This document shows, in pieces, positions 22,207 through 35,860 of a DNA stretch of 64,000 bases (positions are counted from its first letter, which is position 1; the number at the start of each line of letters is the position of its first letter). The stretch is taken from contig OX344763.1 of the NCBI GenBank assembly GCA_947034895.1, positions 54,559,025-54,623,024 on the forward strand, given 5' to 3'. Under the pieces are notes generated by a model. The model did not search any database. It saw only the letters and a list, made by a program, of their open reading frames with translations, and had not been told where the DNA came from. This DNA comes from Rhytidiadelphus loreus. Lineage: Eukaryota > Streptophyta > Bryopsida > Hypnales > Hylocomiaceae. Position numbers and translations under genes: made by a program.

Positions 22207-24400
22207 GAGTGGTCACTTTCAATGATTTTGTGCGTGAAACTAAAAATTGGGGGAACGGTCTTGCCTTGCACTTTAATGACTGTCCAAGAAAATATAATGT
22301 TATGAACGTTCATGTAATGGAAATGGTAAAACATGTTTGTGCAAGTTGCATTTATTTCTAAACTCATGCATTCAAAACAATATGCACGTTTGGGTGGTCA
22401 CTTTCAATGATTTTGTGCGCGAAACTAAAAATTGGGGCAACGGTCTTGCCTTGCACTTTGATGACTGTCCAAAAAAAAATAATGTTATGGAAATTCATGT
22501 AATGAAAATGGTAAAACATGTTTGTGCAAGTTGCATTTATTTCTAAACTCATGCATTCAAAACAATATGCACGTTTGGGTGGTCACTTTCAATGATTTTG
22601 TGCGTGAAAATAAAAATTGGGGCAACGGTCTTGCCTTGCACTTTGATGACTGTCCAAAAAAAAATAATGTCATGGAAATTCATGTAATGAAAATGGTAAA
22701 ACATGTTTGTGCAAGTGGCATTTATTAATAAACTCATGCATTCAAAACAATATGCACGTTTGGGTGGTCACTTTCAATGATTTTCTGCGCGAAACTAAAA
22801 ATTGGGGCAACGGTCTTGCCTTGCACTTTAATGACTGTCCAAGAAAATATAATGTCAAGAAAATTCACGTAAAGAATATGATAAAACATGTTTGTGCAAG
22901 TTGCATTTATTTCTAAACTCATGCATTCAAAACAATATGCACGTTTGAGTGGTCACTTTCAATGATTTTGTGCGCGAAACTAAAAATTGGGGCAACGGTC
23001 TTGCCTTGCACTTTAATGACTGTCCAAGAAAATATAATGTCAAGAAAATTCACGTAAAGAAAATGGTAAAACATGTTTGTTAAGTGGCATTTATTCCTAA
23101 ACTCAGGCATTCAAAACAATATGCACGTTTGGGTGGTCACTTTCAATGATTTTGTGCGTGAAACTAAAAATTGGGGCAATGGTCTTGCCTTGCACTTTAA
23201 TGACTGTCCAAGAAAATATAATGTCATGAACGTTCACGTAAAGAAAATGGTAAAACATGTTTGTGCAAGTTGCATTTCTTCCTAAACTCATGCATTCAAA
23301 ACAATATGCACGTTTGAGTGGTCACTTTCAATGATTTTGTGCGTGAAACTAAAAATTGGGGCAATGGTCTTGCCTTGCACTTTAATGACTGTCCAAGAAA
23401 ATATAATGTCATGAAAGTTCACGTGAAGAAAATGGTAAAAGATGTTTGTGCAAGTGGCATTTATTAATAAACTCATGCATTCAAAACAATATGCACGTTT
23501 GGGTGGTCACTTTCAATGATTTTGTGCGTGAAAATAAAAATTGGGGCAACGGTCTTGCCTTGCACTTTAATGACTGTCCAAAAAAAAATAATGTCATGGA
23601 AATTCATGTAATGAAAATGGTAAAACATGTTTGTGCAAGTTGCATTTATTTCTAAACTCATGCATTCAAAACAATATGCACGTTTGGGTGGTCACTTTCA
23701 ATGATTTTGTGCGCGAAACTAAAAATAGGGGCAACGGTCTTGCCTTGCACTTTAATGACTGTCCAAGAAAATATAATGTCATGAACGTTCACGTAAAGAA
23801 AATGGTAAAACATGTTTGTGCAAGTTGCATTTCTTCCTAAACTCATGCATTCAAAACAATATGCACGTTTGAGTGGTCACTTTCAATGATTTTGTGCGTG
23901 AAACTAAAAATTAGGGCAACGGTCTTGCCTTGCACTTTGATGACTGTCCAAAAAAAAATAATGTCATGGAAATTCATGTAATGAAAATGGTAAAACATGT
24001 TTGTGCAAGTTGCATTTATTTCTAAACTCATGCATTCAAAACAATATGCACGTTTGGGTGGTCACTTTCAATGATTTTGTGCGTGAAAATAAAAATTGGG
24101 GCAACGGTCTTGCCTTGCACTTTGATGACTGTCCAAAAAAAAATAATGTCATGGAAATTCATGTAATGAAAATGGTAAAATATGTTTGTGCAAGTTGCAT
24201 TTATTTCTAAACTCATGCATTCAAAACAATATGCACGTTTGGGTGGTCACTTTCAATGATTTTGTGCGTGAAAATAAAAATTGGGGCAACGGTCTTGCCT
24301 TGCACTTTAATGACTGTCCAAGAAAATATAATGTCAAGAAAATTCACGTAAAGAAAATGGTAAAACATGTTTGTTAAGTGGCATTTATTCCTAAACTCAG
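22207..24400. repeat. Mixed M/N/R monomers with the first one-base phase shifts
   Basis: M monomers with the nine-A run dominate (for example 22,386-22,755 and 23,9xx-24,2xx), interleaved with R monomers. Two R monomers read TTTGTTAAGTGG instead of TTTGTGCAAGTGG (23,079-23,085 and 24,371-24,378). They shift the anchor phase by one base each, the first departures from 185 bp in the window. Confidence 0.75.
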
Positions 24401-27400
24401 GCATTCAAAACAATATGCACGTTTGGGTGGTCACTTTCAATGATTTTGTGCGTGAAACTAAAAATTGGGGCAATGGTCTTACCTTGCATTTTAATGACTG
24501 TCCTAGAAAATATAATGTCATGAACGTTCACGTAAAGAATATGGTAAAACATGTTTGTGCAAGTTGCATTTCTTCCTAAACTCATGCATTCCAAACAATA
24601 TGCACGTTTGAGTGGTCACTTTCAATGATTTTGTGCGTGAAACTAAAAATTGGGGCAACGGTCTTGCCTTGCACTTTGATGACTGTCCAAAAAAAAATAA
24701 TGTCATGGAAATTCATGTAATGAAAATGGTAAAACATGTTTGTGCAAGTGGCATTTATTAATAAACTCATGCATTCAAAACAATATGCACGTTTGGGTGG
24801 TCACTTTCAATGATTTTGTGCGCGAAACTAAAAATTGGGGCAACGGTCTTGCCTTGCACTTTAATGACTGTCCAAGAAAATATAATGTCAAGAAAATTCA
24901 CGTAAAGAATATGATAAAACATGTTTGTGCAAGTTGCATTTATTTCTAAACTCATGCATTCAAAACAATATGCACGTTTGAGTGGTCACTTTCAATGATT
25001 TTGTGCGCGAAACTAAAAATTGGGGCAACGGTCTTGCCTTGCACTTTAATGACTGTCCAAGAAAATATAATGTCAAGAAAATTCACGTAAAGAAAATGGT
25101 AAAACATGTTTTAATAAGTGGCATTTATTCCTAAACTCAGGCATTCAAAACAATATGCACGTTTGGGTGGTCACTTTCAATGATTTTGTGCGTGAAACTA
25201 AAAATTGGGGCAATGGTCTTGCCTTGCACTTTAATGACTGTCCAAGAAAATATAATGTCATGAACGTTCACGTAAAGAAAATGGTAAAACATGTTTGTGC
25301 AAGTTGCATTTCTTCCTAAACTCATGCATTCAAAACAATATGCACGTTTGAGTGGTCACTTTCAATGATTTTGTGCGTGAAACTAAAAATTGGGGCAATG
25401 GTCTTGCCTTGCACTTTAATGACTGTCCAAGAAAATATAATGTCATGAAAGTTCACGTGAAGAAAATGGTAAAAAATGTTTGTGCAAGTGGCATTTATTA
25501 ATAAACTCATGCATTCAAAACAATATGCACGTTTGGGTGGTCACTTTCAATGATTTTGTGCGTGAAACTAAAAATTGGGGGAACGGTCTTGCCTTGCACT
25601 TTAATGACTGTCCAAGAAAATATAATGTTATGAACGTTCACGTAAAGAAAATGATAAAACATGTTTGTGCAAGTTGCATTTCTTCCTAAACTGAAGCATT
25701 TAAATCAATATCCACGTTTGGGTGGTCACTTTCAATGATTTTGTGCGCGAAACTAAAAATTAGGGCAACGGTCTTGCCTTGCACTTTGATGACTGTCCAA
25801 AAAAAAATAATGTCATGGAAATTCATGTAATGAAAATGGTAAAACATGTTTGTGCAAGTTGCATTTATTTCTAAACTCATGCATTCAAAACAATATGCAC
25901 GTTTGGGTGGTCACTTTCAATGATTTTGTGCGTGAAACTAAAAATTGGGGCAATGGTCTTACCTTGCATTTTAATGACTGTCCTAGAAAATATAATGTCA
26001 TGAACGTTCACGTAAAGAATATGGTAAAACATGTTTGTGCAAGTTGCATTTCTTCCTAAACTCATGCATTCCAAACAATATGCACGTTTGAGTGGTCACT
26101 TTCAATGATTTTGTGCGTGAAAATAAAAATTGGGGCAACGGTCTTGCCTTGCACTTTGATGACTGTCCAAAAAAAAATAATGTCATGGAAATTCATGTAA
26201 TGAAAATGGTAAAACATGTTTGTGCAAGTGGCATTTATTAATAAACTCATGCATTCAAAACAATATGCACGTTTGGGTGGTCACTTTCAATGATTTTGTG
26301 CGCGAAACTAAAAATTGGGGCAACGGTCTTGCCTTGCACTTTAATGACTGTCCAAGAAAATATAATGTCAAGAAAATTCACGTAAAGAATATGATAAAAC
26401 ATGTTTGTGCAAGTTGCATTTATTTCTAAACTCATGCATTCAAAACAATATGCACGTTTGAGTGGTCACTTTCAATGATTTTGTGCGCGAAACTAAAAAT
26501 TGGGGCAACGGTCTTGCCTTGCACTTTAATGACTGTCCAAGAAAATATAATGTCAAGAAAATTCACGTAAAGAAAATGGTAAAACATGTTTTAATAAGTG
26601 GCATTTATTCCTAAACTCAGGCATTCAAAACAATATGCACGTTTGGGTGGTCACTTTCAATGATTTTGTGCGTGAAACTAAAAATTGGGGCAATGGTCTT
26701 GCCTTGCACTTTAATGACTGTCCAGGAAAATATAATGTCATGAACGTTCACGTAAAGAAAATGGTAAAACATGTTTGTGCAAGTTGCATTTCTTCCTAAA
26801 CTCATGCATTCAAAACAATATGCACGTTTGAGTGGTCACTTTCAATGATTTTGTGCGTGAAACTAAAAATTGGGGCAATGGTCTTGCCTTGCACTTTAAT
26901 GACTGTCCAAGAAAATATAATGTCATGAAAGTTCACGTGAAGAAAATGGTAAAAAATGTTTGTGCAAGTTGCATTTATTTCTAAACTCATGCATTCAAAA
27001 CAATATGCACGTTTGGGTGGTCACTTTCAATGATTTTGTGCGTGAAACTAAAAATTGGGGCAATGGTCTTACCTTGCATTTTAATGACTGTCCTAGAAAA
27101 TATAATGTCATGAACGTTCACGTAAAGAAAATGATAAAACATGTTTGTGCAAGTTGCATTTCTTCCTAAACTGAAGCATTTAAATCAATATGCACGTTTG
27201 GGTGGTCACTTTCAATGATTTTGTGCGCGAAACTAAAAATTAGGGCAACGGTCTTGCCTTGCACTTTGATGACTGTCCAAAAAAAAATAATGTCATGGAA
27301 ATTCATGTAATGAAAATGGTAAAACATGTTTGTGCAAGTTGCATTTATTTCTAAACTCATGCATTCAAAACAATATGCACGTTTGGGTGGTCACTTTCAA

Positions 27401-27415
27401 TGATTTTGTGCGTGA
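24400..27415. repeat. 8-monomer (1,480-bp) higher-order repeat with an internal replaced tract
   Basis: Bases from 24,400 match bases from 25,880, and the match runs to about 27,415. Shared rare markers are GTCTTACCTTGCATTTTAATG, GACTGTCCTAG, AAAGAATATGG, GCATTCCAAAC and TTTTAATAAGTGG. Between about 26,965 and 27,110 the second copy departs from the first: it has TTGCATTTATTTC plus the GTCTTACC centre instead of TTAATAAAC plus GGGGGAACGG. After that it rejoins the same alignment. Confidence 0.83.
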
Positions 27416-27954
27416 AAATAAAAATTGGGGCAACGGTCTTGCCTTGCACTTTGATGACTGTCCAAAAAAAAATAATGTCATGGAAATTCATGTAATGAAA
27501 ATGGTAAAACATGTTTGTGCAAGTTGCATTTATTTCTAAACTCATGCATTGAAAACAATATGCACGTTTGGGTGGTCACTTTCAATGATTTTGTGCGTGA
27601 AAATAAAAATTGGGGCAACGGTCTTGCCTTGCACTTTAATGACTGTCCAAGAAAATATAATGTCAAGAAAATTCACGTAAAGAAAATGGTAAAACATGTT
27701 TGTTAAGTGGCATTTATTCCTAAACTCAGGCATTCGAAACAATATGCACGTTTGGGTGGTCACTTTCAATGATTTTGTGCGTGAAACTAAAAATTGGGGC
27801 AATGGTCTTACCTTGCATTTTAATGACTGTCCTAGAAAATATAATGTCATGAACGTTCACGTAAAGAAAATGGTAAAACATGTTTGTGCAAGTTGCATTT
27901 CTTCCTAAACTCATGCATTCCAAACAATATGCACGTTTGAGTGGTCACTTTCAA

Positions 27955-29008
27955 TGATTTTGTGCGTGAAAATAAAAATTGGGGCAACGGTCTTGCCTTG
28001 CACTTTGATGACTGTCGAAAAAAAAATAATGTCATGGAAATTCATGTAATGAAAATGGTAAAACATGTTTGTGCAAGTTGCATTTCTCCCTAAACTGAGG
28101 CATTCAAAGCAATATGCACGTTTGGGTGGTCACTTTCAATGATTTTGTGCGTGAAACTAAAAATTGGGGCAACGGTCTTGCCTTGTACTTTGATGACTGT
28201 CCAAAAAAAATAATGTCATGGAAATTCATGTAATGAAAATGGTAAAACATGTTTGTGCAAGTGGCATTTATTTCTAAACTCATGCATTCAAAACAATATG
28301 CACGTTTGGGTGGTCACTTTCAGTGATTTTGTGCGTGAAACTAAAAATTCGGGCAACGGTCTTGCCTTGCACTTTAATGACAGTCCAAGAAGATATAATG
28401 TCATGAACGTTCACGTAAAGAAAATGGTAAAACATGTTTGTGCAAGTTGCATTTATTTCTAAACTCATGCATTGAAAACAATATGCACGTTTGGGTGGTC
28501 ACTTTCAATGATTTTGTGCGTGAAAATAAAAATTGGGGCAACGGTCTTGCCTTGCACTTTGATGACTGTCGAAAAAAAAATAATGTCATGGAAATTCATG
28601 TAATGAAAATGGTAAAACATGTTTGTGCAAGTTGCATTTCTCCCTAAACTGAGGCATTCAAAGCAATATGCACGTTTGGGTGGTCACTTTCAATGATTTT
28701 GTGCGTGAAACTAAAAATTGGGGCAACGGTCTTGCCTTGTACTTTGATGACTGTCCAAAAAAAATAATGTCATGGAAATTCATGTAATGAAAATGGTAAA
28801 ACATGTTTGTGCAAGTGGCATTTATTTCTAAACTCATGCATTCAAAACAATATGCACGTTTGGGTGGTCACTTTCAATGATTTTGTGCGTGAAACTAAAA
28901 ATTCGGGCAACGGTCTTGCCTTGCACTTTAATGACAGTCCAAGAAGATATAATGTCATGAACGTTCACGTAAAGAAAATGGTAAAACATGTTTGTGCAAG
29001 TTGCATTT
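27955..29008. repeat. 3-monomer (554-bp) unit, 1.9 copies
   Basis: Bases 27,955-28,454 match 28,509-29,008. Shared rare markers are GTCGAAAAAAAAATAATG, TTTCTCCCTAAAC, the eight-A M variant, AATTCGGGCAACGG and GACAGTCCAAGAAG. The spacing is 554 and not 555 because each unit carries an M monomer that has lost one A. One difference is TTTCAGTGATTTTG (near 28,319). Confidence 0.83.
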
Positions 29009-29651
29009 ATTCCTAAACTCATGCATTCAAAACAATATGCACGTTTGGGTGGTCACTTTCAATGATTTTGTGCGCGAAACTAAAAATTGGGGCAACGGTC
29101 TTGCCTTGCACTTTAATGACTGTCCAAGAAAATATAATGTCATGAACGTTCACGTAAAGAAAATGGTAAAGCATGTTTGTGCAAGTTGCATTTCTTCCTA
29201 TACTGAGGCATTCAAAGCAATATGCACGTTTGGGTGGTCACTTTCAATGATTTTGTGCGTGAAACTAAAAATTGGGGCAACGGTCTTGCCTTGCACTTTA
29301 ATGACTGTCCAAAAAAATATAATGTCAAGAAAATTCACGTAAAGAATATGATAAAACATGTTTGTGCAAGTTGCATTTATTTCTAAACTCATGCATTCAA
29401 AACAATATGCACGTTTGAGTGGTCACTTTCAATGATTTTGTGCGCGAAACTAAAAATTGGGGCAACGGTCTTGCCTTGCACTTTAATGACTGTCCAAGAA
29501 AATATAATGTCAAGAAAATTCACGTAAAGAAAATGGTAAAACATGTTTGTTAAGTGGCATTTATTCCTAAACTCAGGCATTCAAAACAATATGCACGTTT
29601 GGGTGGTCACTTTCAATGATTTTGTGCGTGAAACTAAAAATTGGGGCAATG

Positions 29652-32600
29652 GTCTTGCCTTGCACTTTAATGACTGTCCAAGAAAATATAATGTCATGAA
29701 AGTTCACGTGAAGAAAATGGTAAAAAATGTTTGTGCAAGTGGCATTTATTAATAAACTCATGCATTCAAAGCAATATGCACGTTTGGGTGGTCACTTTCA
29801 ATGATTTTGTGCGTGAAACTAAAAATTGGGGGAACGGTCTTGCCTTGCACTTTAATGACTGTCCAAGAAAATATAATGTTATGAACGTTCACGTAAAGAA
29901 AATGATAAAACATGTTTGTGCAAGTTGCATTTCTTCCTAAACTGAAGCATTTAAATCAATATGCACGTTTGGGTGGTCACTTTCAATGATTTTGTGCGCG
30001 AAACTAAAAATTGGGGCAACGGTCTTGCCTTGCACTTTGATGACTGTCCAAAAAAAAATAATGTCATGGAAATTCATGTAATGAAAATGGTAAAACATGT
30101 TTGTGCAAGTTGCATTTATTTCTAAACTCATGCATTCAGAACAATATGCACGTTTGGGTGGTCACTTTCAATGATTTTGTGCGTGAAAATAAAAATTGGG
30201 GCAACGGTCTTGCCTTGCACTTTGATGACTGTCCAAAAAAAAATAATGTCATGGAAATTCATGTAATGAAAATGGTAAAACATGTTTGTGCAAGTTGCAT
30301 TTATTTCTAAACTCATGCATTCAAAACAATATGCACGTTTGGGTGGTCACTTTCAATGATTTTGTGCGTGAAAGTAAAAATTGGGGCAACGGTCTTGCCT
30401 TGCACTTTGATGACTGTCCAAAAAAAAATAATGTCATGGAAATTCATGTAATGAAAATGGTAAAACATGTTTGTGCAAGTTGCATTTATTTCTAAACTCA
30501 TGCATTCAAAACAATATGCACGTTTGGGTGGTCACTTTCAATGATTTTGTGCGCGAAACTAAAAATTGGGGCAACGGTCTTGCCTTGCACTTTAATGACT
30601 GTCCAAGAAAATATAATGTCATGAACGTTCACGTAAAGAAAATGGTAAAGCATGTTTGTGCAAGTTGCATTTCTTCCTATACTGAGGCATTCAAAGCAAT
30701 ATGCACGTTTGGGTGGTCACTTTCAATGATTTTGTGCGTGAAACTAAAAATTGGGGCAACGGTCTTGCCTTGCACTTTAATGACTGTCCAAAAAAAAATA
30801 ATGTCATGGAAATTCATGTAATGAAAATGGTAAAACATGTTTGTGCAAGTTGCATTTCTTCCTAAACTGAGGCATTCAAAGCAATATGCACGTTTGGGTG
30901 GTCACTTTCAATGATTTTGTGCGTGAAACTAAAAATTGGGGCAACGGTCTTGCCTTGCACTTTAATGACTGTCCAAAAAAAAATAATGTCATGGAAATTC
31001 ATATAATGAAAATGGTAAAACATGTTTGTGCAAGTTGCATTTCTTCCTATACTGAGGCATTCAAAGCAATATGCACGTTTGGGTGGTCACTTTCAATGAT
31101 TTTGTGCGTGAAACTAAAAATTGGGGCAACGGTGTTGCCTTGCACTTTAATGACTGCCCAAAAAAAATAATGTCATGGAAATTCATGTAATGAAAATGGT
31201 AAAACATGTTTGTGCAAGTTGCATTTCTTCCTATACTGAGGCATTCAAAGCAATATGCACGTTTGGGTGGTCACTTTCAATGATTTTGTGCGTGAAACTA
31301 AAAATTGGGGCAACGGTCTTGCCTTGTACTTTGATGACTGTCCAAAAAAAATAATGTCATGGAAATTCATGTAATGAAAATGGTAAAACATGTTTGTGCA
31401 AGTTGCATTTCTTCCTAAACTGAGGCATTCAAAACAATATGCACGTTTCGGTGGTCACTTTCAATGATTTAGTGCGTGAAACTAAAAATTGGGGCAACGG
31501 TCTAGCCTTGCACTTTAATGACTGTCCAAGAAAATATAATGTCATGAACGTTCACGTAAAGAAAATGGTAAAACATGTTTGTGCAAGTTGCATTTATTTC
31601 TAAACTCAGGCATTCAAAACAATATGCACGTTTGAGGGGTCACTTTCAATGATTTAGTGCGTGAAAATAAAAATTGGGGGAACTGTCTGGCCTTGTACTT
31701 TAATGACTGTCCAAGAAAATATAATGTCATGAACGTTCACGTAAAGACAATGGTAAAGCATGTTTGTGCAAGTTGCATTTCTTCCTAAACTGAAGCATTC
31801 AAAGCAATATGCACGTTTGGGTGGTCACTTTCAATGATTTTGTGCGTGAAACTAAAAATTGGGGCAACAGCCGTGCCTTGTACTATAAAGGTTGTCCAAA
31901 AGAATATAATGTCATGGAAATTCACGTAAAGAAAATGGTAAAACATGTTTTTGCAAGTGGCATTTATTCCTAAACTCATGCTTTCAAAACAATATGCACG
32001 TTTGAGTGGTCACTTTCAATGATCTTGTGCGTGAAACTAAAAATTTCGGCAACGGTCTTGCCTTGCACTTTAATGACTGTCCAAGAAAATATAATGTCAT
32101 GAAAGTTCACGTGAAGAAAATGGTAAAAAATGTTTGTGCAAGTGGCATTTATTAATAAACTCATGCATTCAAAGCAATATGCACGTTTGGGTGGTCACTT
32201 TCAATGATTTTGTGCGTGAAACTAAAAATTGGGGGAACGGTCTTGCCTTGCACTTTAATGACTGTCCAAGAAAATATAATGTTATGAACGTTCACGTAAA
32301 GAAAATGATAAAACATGTTTGTGCAAGTTGCATTTCTTCCTAAACTGAAGCATTTAAATCAATATGCACGTTTGGGTGGTCACTTTCAATGATTTTGTGC
32401 GCGAAACTAAAAATTGGGGCAACGGTCTTGCCTTGCACTTTGATGACTGTCCAAAAAAAAATAATGTCATGGAAATTCATGTAATGAAAATGGTAAAACA
32501 TGTTTGTGCAAGTTGCATTTATTTCTAAACTCATGCATTCAGAACAATATGCACGTTTGGGTGGTCACTTTCAATGATTTTGTGCGTGAAACTAAAAATT

Positions 32601-34505
32601 GGGGCAACGGTCTTGCCTTGCACTTTGATGACTGTCCAAAAAAAAATAATGTCATGGAAATTCATGTAATGAAAATGGTAAAACATGTTTGTGCAAGTTG
32701 CATTTATTTCTAAACTCATGCATTCAAAACAATATGCACGTTTGGGTGGTCACTTTCAATGATTTTGTGCGTGAAAATAAAAATTGGGGCAACGGTCTTG
32801 CCTTGCACTTTGATGACTGTCCAAAAAAAAATAATGTCATGGAAATTCATGTAATGAAAATGGTAAAACATGTTTGTGCAAGTTGCATTTATTTCTAAAC
32901 TCATGCATTCAAAACAATATGCACGTTTGGGTGGTCACTTTCAATGATTTTGTGCGCGAAACTAAAAATTGGGGCAACGGTCTTGCCTTGCACTTTAATG
33001 ACTGTCCAAGAAAATATAATGTCATGAACGTTCACGTAAAGAAAATGGTAAAGCATGTTTGTGCAAGTTGCATTTCTTCCTATACTGAGGCATTCAAAGC
33101 AATATGCACGTTTGGGTGGTCACTTTCAATGATTTTGTGCGTGAAACTAAAAATTGGGGCAACGGTCTTGCCTTGCACTTTAATGACTGTCCAAAAAAAA
33201 ATAATGTCATGGAAATTCATGTAATGAAAATGGTAAAACATGTTTGTGCAAGTTGCATTTCTTCCTAAACTGAGGCATTCAAAGCAATATGCACGTTTGG
33301 GTGGTCACTTTCAATGATTTTGTGCGTGAAACTAAAAATTGGGGCAACGGTCTTGCCTTGCACTTTAATGACTGTCCAAAAAAAAATAATGTCATGGAAA
33401 TTCATATAATGAAAATGGTAAAACATGTTTGTGCAAGTTGCATTTCTTCCTATACTGAGGCATTCAAAGCAATATGCACGTTTGGGTGGTCACTTTCAAT
33501 GATTTTGTGCGTGAAACTAAAAATTGGGGCAACGGTGTTGCCTTGCACTTTAATGACTGCCCAAAAAAAATAATGTCATGGAAATTCATGTAATGAAAAT
33601 GGTAAAACATGTTTGTGCAAGTTGCATTTCTTCCTATACTGAGGCATTCAAAGCAATATGCACGTTTGGGTGGTCACTTTCAATGATTTTGTGCGTGAAA
33701 CTAAAAATTGGGGCAACGGTCTTGCCTTGTACTTTGATGACTGTCCAAAAAAAATAATGTCATGGAAATTCATGTAATGAAAATGGTAAAACATGTTTGT
33801 GCAAGTTGCATTTCTTCCTAAACTGAGGCATTCAAAACAATATGCACGTTTCGGTGGTCACTTTCAATGATTTAGTGCGTGAAACTAAAAATTGGGGCAA
33901 CGGTCTAGCCTTGCACTTTAATGACTGTCCAAGAAAATATAATGTCATGAACGTTCACGTAAAGAAAATGGTAAAACATGTTTGTGCAAGTTGCATTTAT
34001 TTCTAAACTCAGGCATTCAAAACAATATGCACGTTTGAGGGGTCACTTTCAATGATTTAGTGCGTGAAAATAAAAATTGGGGGAACTGTCTGGCCTTGTA
34101 CTTTAATGACTGTCCAAGAAAATATAATGTCATGAACGTTCACGTAAAGACAATGGTAAAGCATGTTTGTGCAAGTTGCATTTCTTCCTAAACTGAAGCA
34201 TTCAAAGCAATATGCACGTTTGGGTGGTCACTTTCAATGATTTTGTGCGTGAAACTAAAAATTGGGGCAACAGCCGTGCCTTGTACTATAAAGGTTGTCC
34301 AAAAGAATATAATGTCATGGAAATTCACGTAAAGAAAATGGTAAAACATGTTTTTGCAAGTGGCATTTATTCCTAAACTCATGCTTTCAAAACAATATGC
34401 ACGTTTGAGTGGTCACTTTCAATGATTTTGTGCGTGAAACTAAAAATTTCGGCAACGGTCTTGCCTTGCACTTTAATGACTGTCCAAGAAAATATAATGT
34501 CATGA
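29652..34505. repeat. 13-monomer (2,403-bp) higher-order repeat, two complete copies
   Basis: Bases 29,652-32,102 match 32,055-34,505. The unit is 13 x 185 minus 2, because each copy contains two M monomers with eight instead of nine A (31,1xx and 31,3xx; 33,5xx and 33,7xx). Both copies share GCATTCAGAAC, TTCCTATACTG tails, CAACGGTGTTGCC, GACTGCCC, GATTTAGTGCG, TTTGAGGGGTCAC, GTAAAGACAATGG, CAACAGCCGTGCC and AAAATTTCGG. I saw only scattered substitutions (for example GTGAAAGTAAAA/GTGAAAATAAAA and GATCTTG/GATTTTG), so the duplication looks recent. Confidence 0.9.
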
Positions 34506-34559
34506 ACGTTCACGTAAAGAAAATGGTAAAACATGTTTGTGCAAGTTGCATTTATTCCT

Positions 34560-35860
34560 AAACTCATGCATTCAAAGCAATATGCACGTTTGGGTGGTCA
34601 CTTTCAATGATTTTGTGCGCGAAACTAAAAATTGGGGCAACGGTCTTGCCTTGCACTTTAATGACTGTCCAAGAAAATATAATGTCAAGAAAATTCACGT
34701 AAAGAAAATGGTAAAACATGTTTGTTAAGTGGCATTTATTCCTAAACTCAGGCATTCAAAACAATATGCACGTTTGGGTGGTTACTTTCAATGATTTTGT
34801 GCGTGAAACTAAAAATTGGGGCAATGGTCTTGCCTTGCATTTTAATGACTGTCCTAGAAAATATAATGTCATGAACGTTCACGTAAAGAAAATGGTAAAA
34901 CATGTTTGTGCAAGTTGCATTTCTTCCTAAACTCATGCATTCAAAACAATATGCACGTTTGAGTGGTCACTTTCAATGATTTTGTGCGTGAAAATAAAAA
35001 TTGGGGCAACGGTCTTGCCTTACACTTTGATGACTGTCGAAAAAAAAATAATGTCATGGAAATTCATGTAATGAAAATGGTAAAACATGTTTGTGCAAGT
35101 TGCATTTCTTCCTAAACTGAGGCATTCAAATCAATATGCACGTTTGGGTGGTCACTTTCAATGATTTTGTGCGTGAAACTAAAAATTGGGGCAACGGTCT
35201 TGCCTTGTACTTTGATGACTGTCGAAAAAAAATAATGTCATGGAAATTCATGTAATGAAAATGGTAAAACATGTTTGTGCAAGTGGCATTTATTTCTAAA
35301 CTCATGCATTCAAAACAATATGCACGTTTGGGTGGTCACTTTCAATGATTTTGTGCGTGAAACTAAAAATTCGGGCAACGGTCTTGCCTTGCACTTTAAT
35401 GACTGTCCAAGAAAATATAATGTCATGAACGTTCACGTGAAGAAAATGGTAAAACATGTTTGTGCAAGTTGCATTTATTCCTAAACTCATGCATTCAAAA
35501 CAATATGCACGTTTGGGTGGTCACTTTCAATGATTTTGTGCGCGAAACTAAAAATTGGGGCAACGGTCTTGCCTTGCACTTTAATGACTGTCAAAGAAAA
35601 TATAATGTCATGAACGTTCACGTAAAGAAAATGGTAAAGCATGTTTGTGCAAGTTGCATTTCTTCCTATACTGAGGCATTCAAAGCAATATGCACGTTTG
35701 GGTGGTCACTTTCAATGATTTTGTGCGTGAAACTAAAAATTGGGGCAACAGCCGTGCCTTGTACTATAAAGGTTGTCCAAAAGAATATAATGTCATGGAA
35801 ATTCACGTAAAGAAAATGGTAAAACATGTTTGTGCAAGTGGCATTTATTCCTAAACTCAT
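34560..35860. repeat. Reused module matching 27.6-29.3 kb
   Basis: The run of an R monomer with TTTGTTAAGTGG (34,722-34,729), a GTCCTAG monomer, a GTCGAAAAAAAAA monomer, an eight-A M monomer, an AATTCGGGC monomer and a TTCCTATACTG monomer repeats the order at about 27,640-29,340. One 554-bp unit is missing and CAACAGCCGTGCC replaces the last centre. A private change is GGTTACTTTC near 34,781. Confidence 0.7.

Noticed and set aside
28992..33573. Open frames of 62-70 codons on both strands in most monomers, and longer ones of 94-116 codons here and elsewhere
   Set aside because: They recur at the monomer period, overlap on opposite strands and are all translations of the same satellite. As 185 is not a multiple of three, the frame changes at every monomer. 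The longer ones arise only where the common CTAAAC stop has mutated (CTATACTG, or CCAAAATTC further right) or where a base loss moves the frame. No domain, ribosome-binding context or coding bias is visible.
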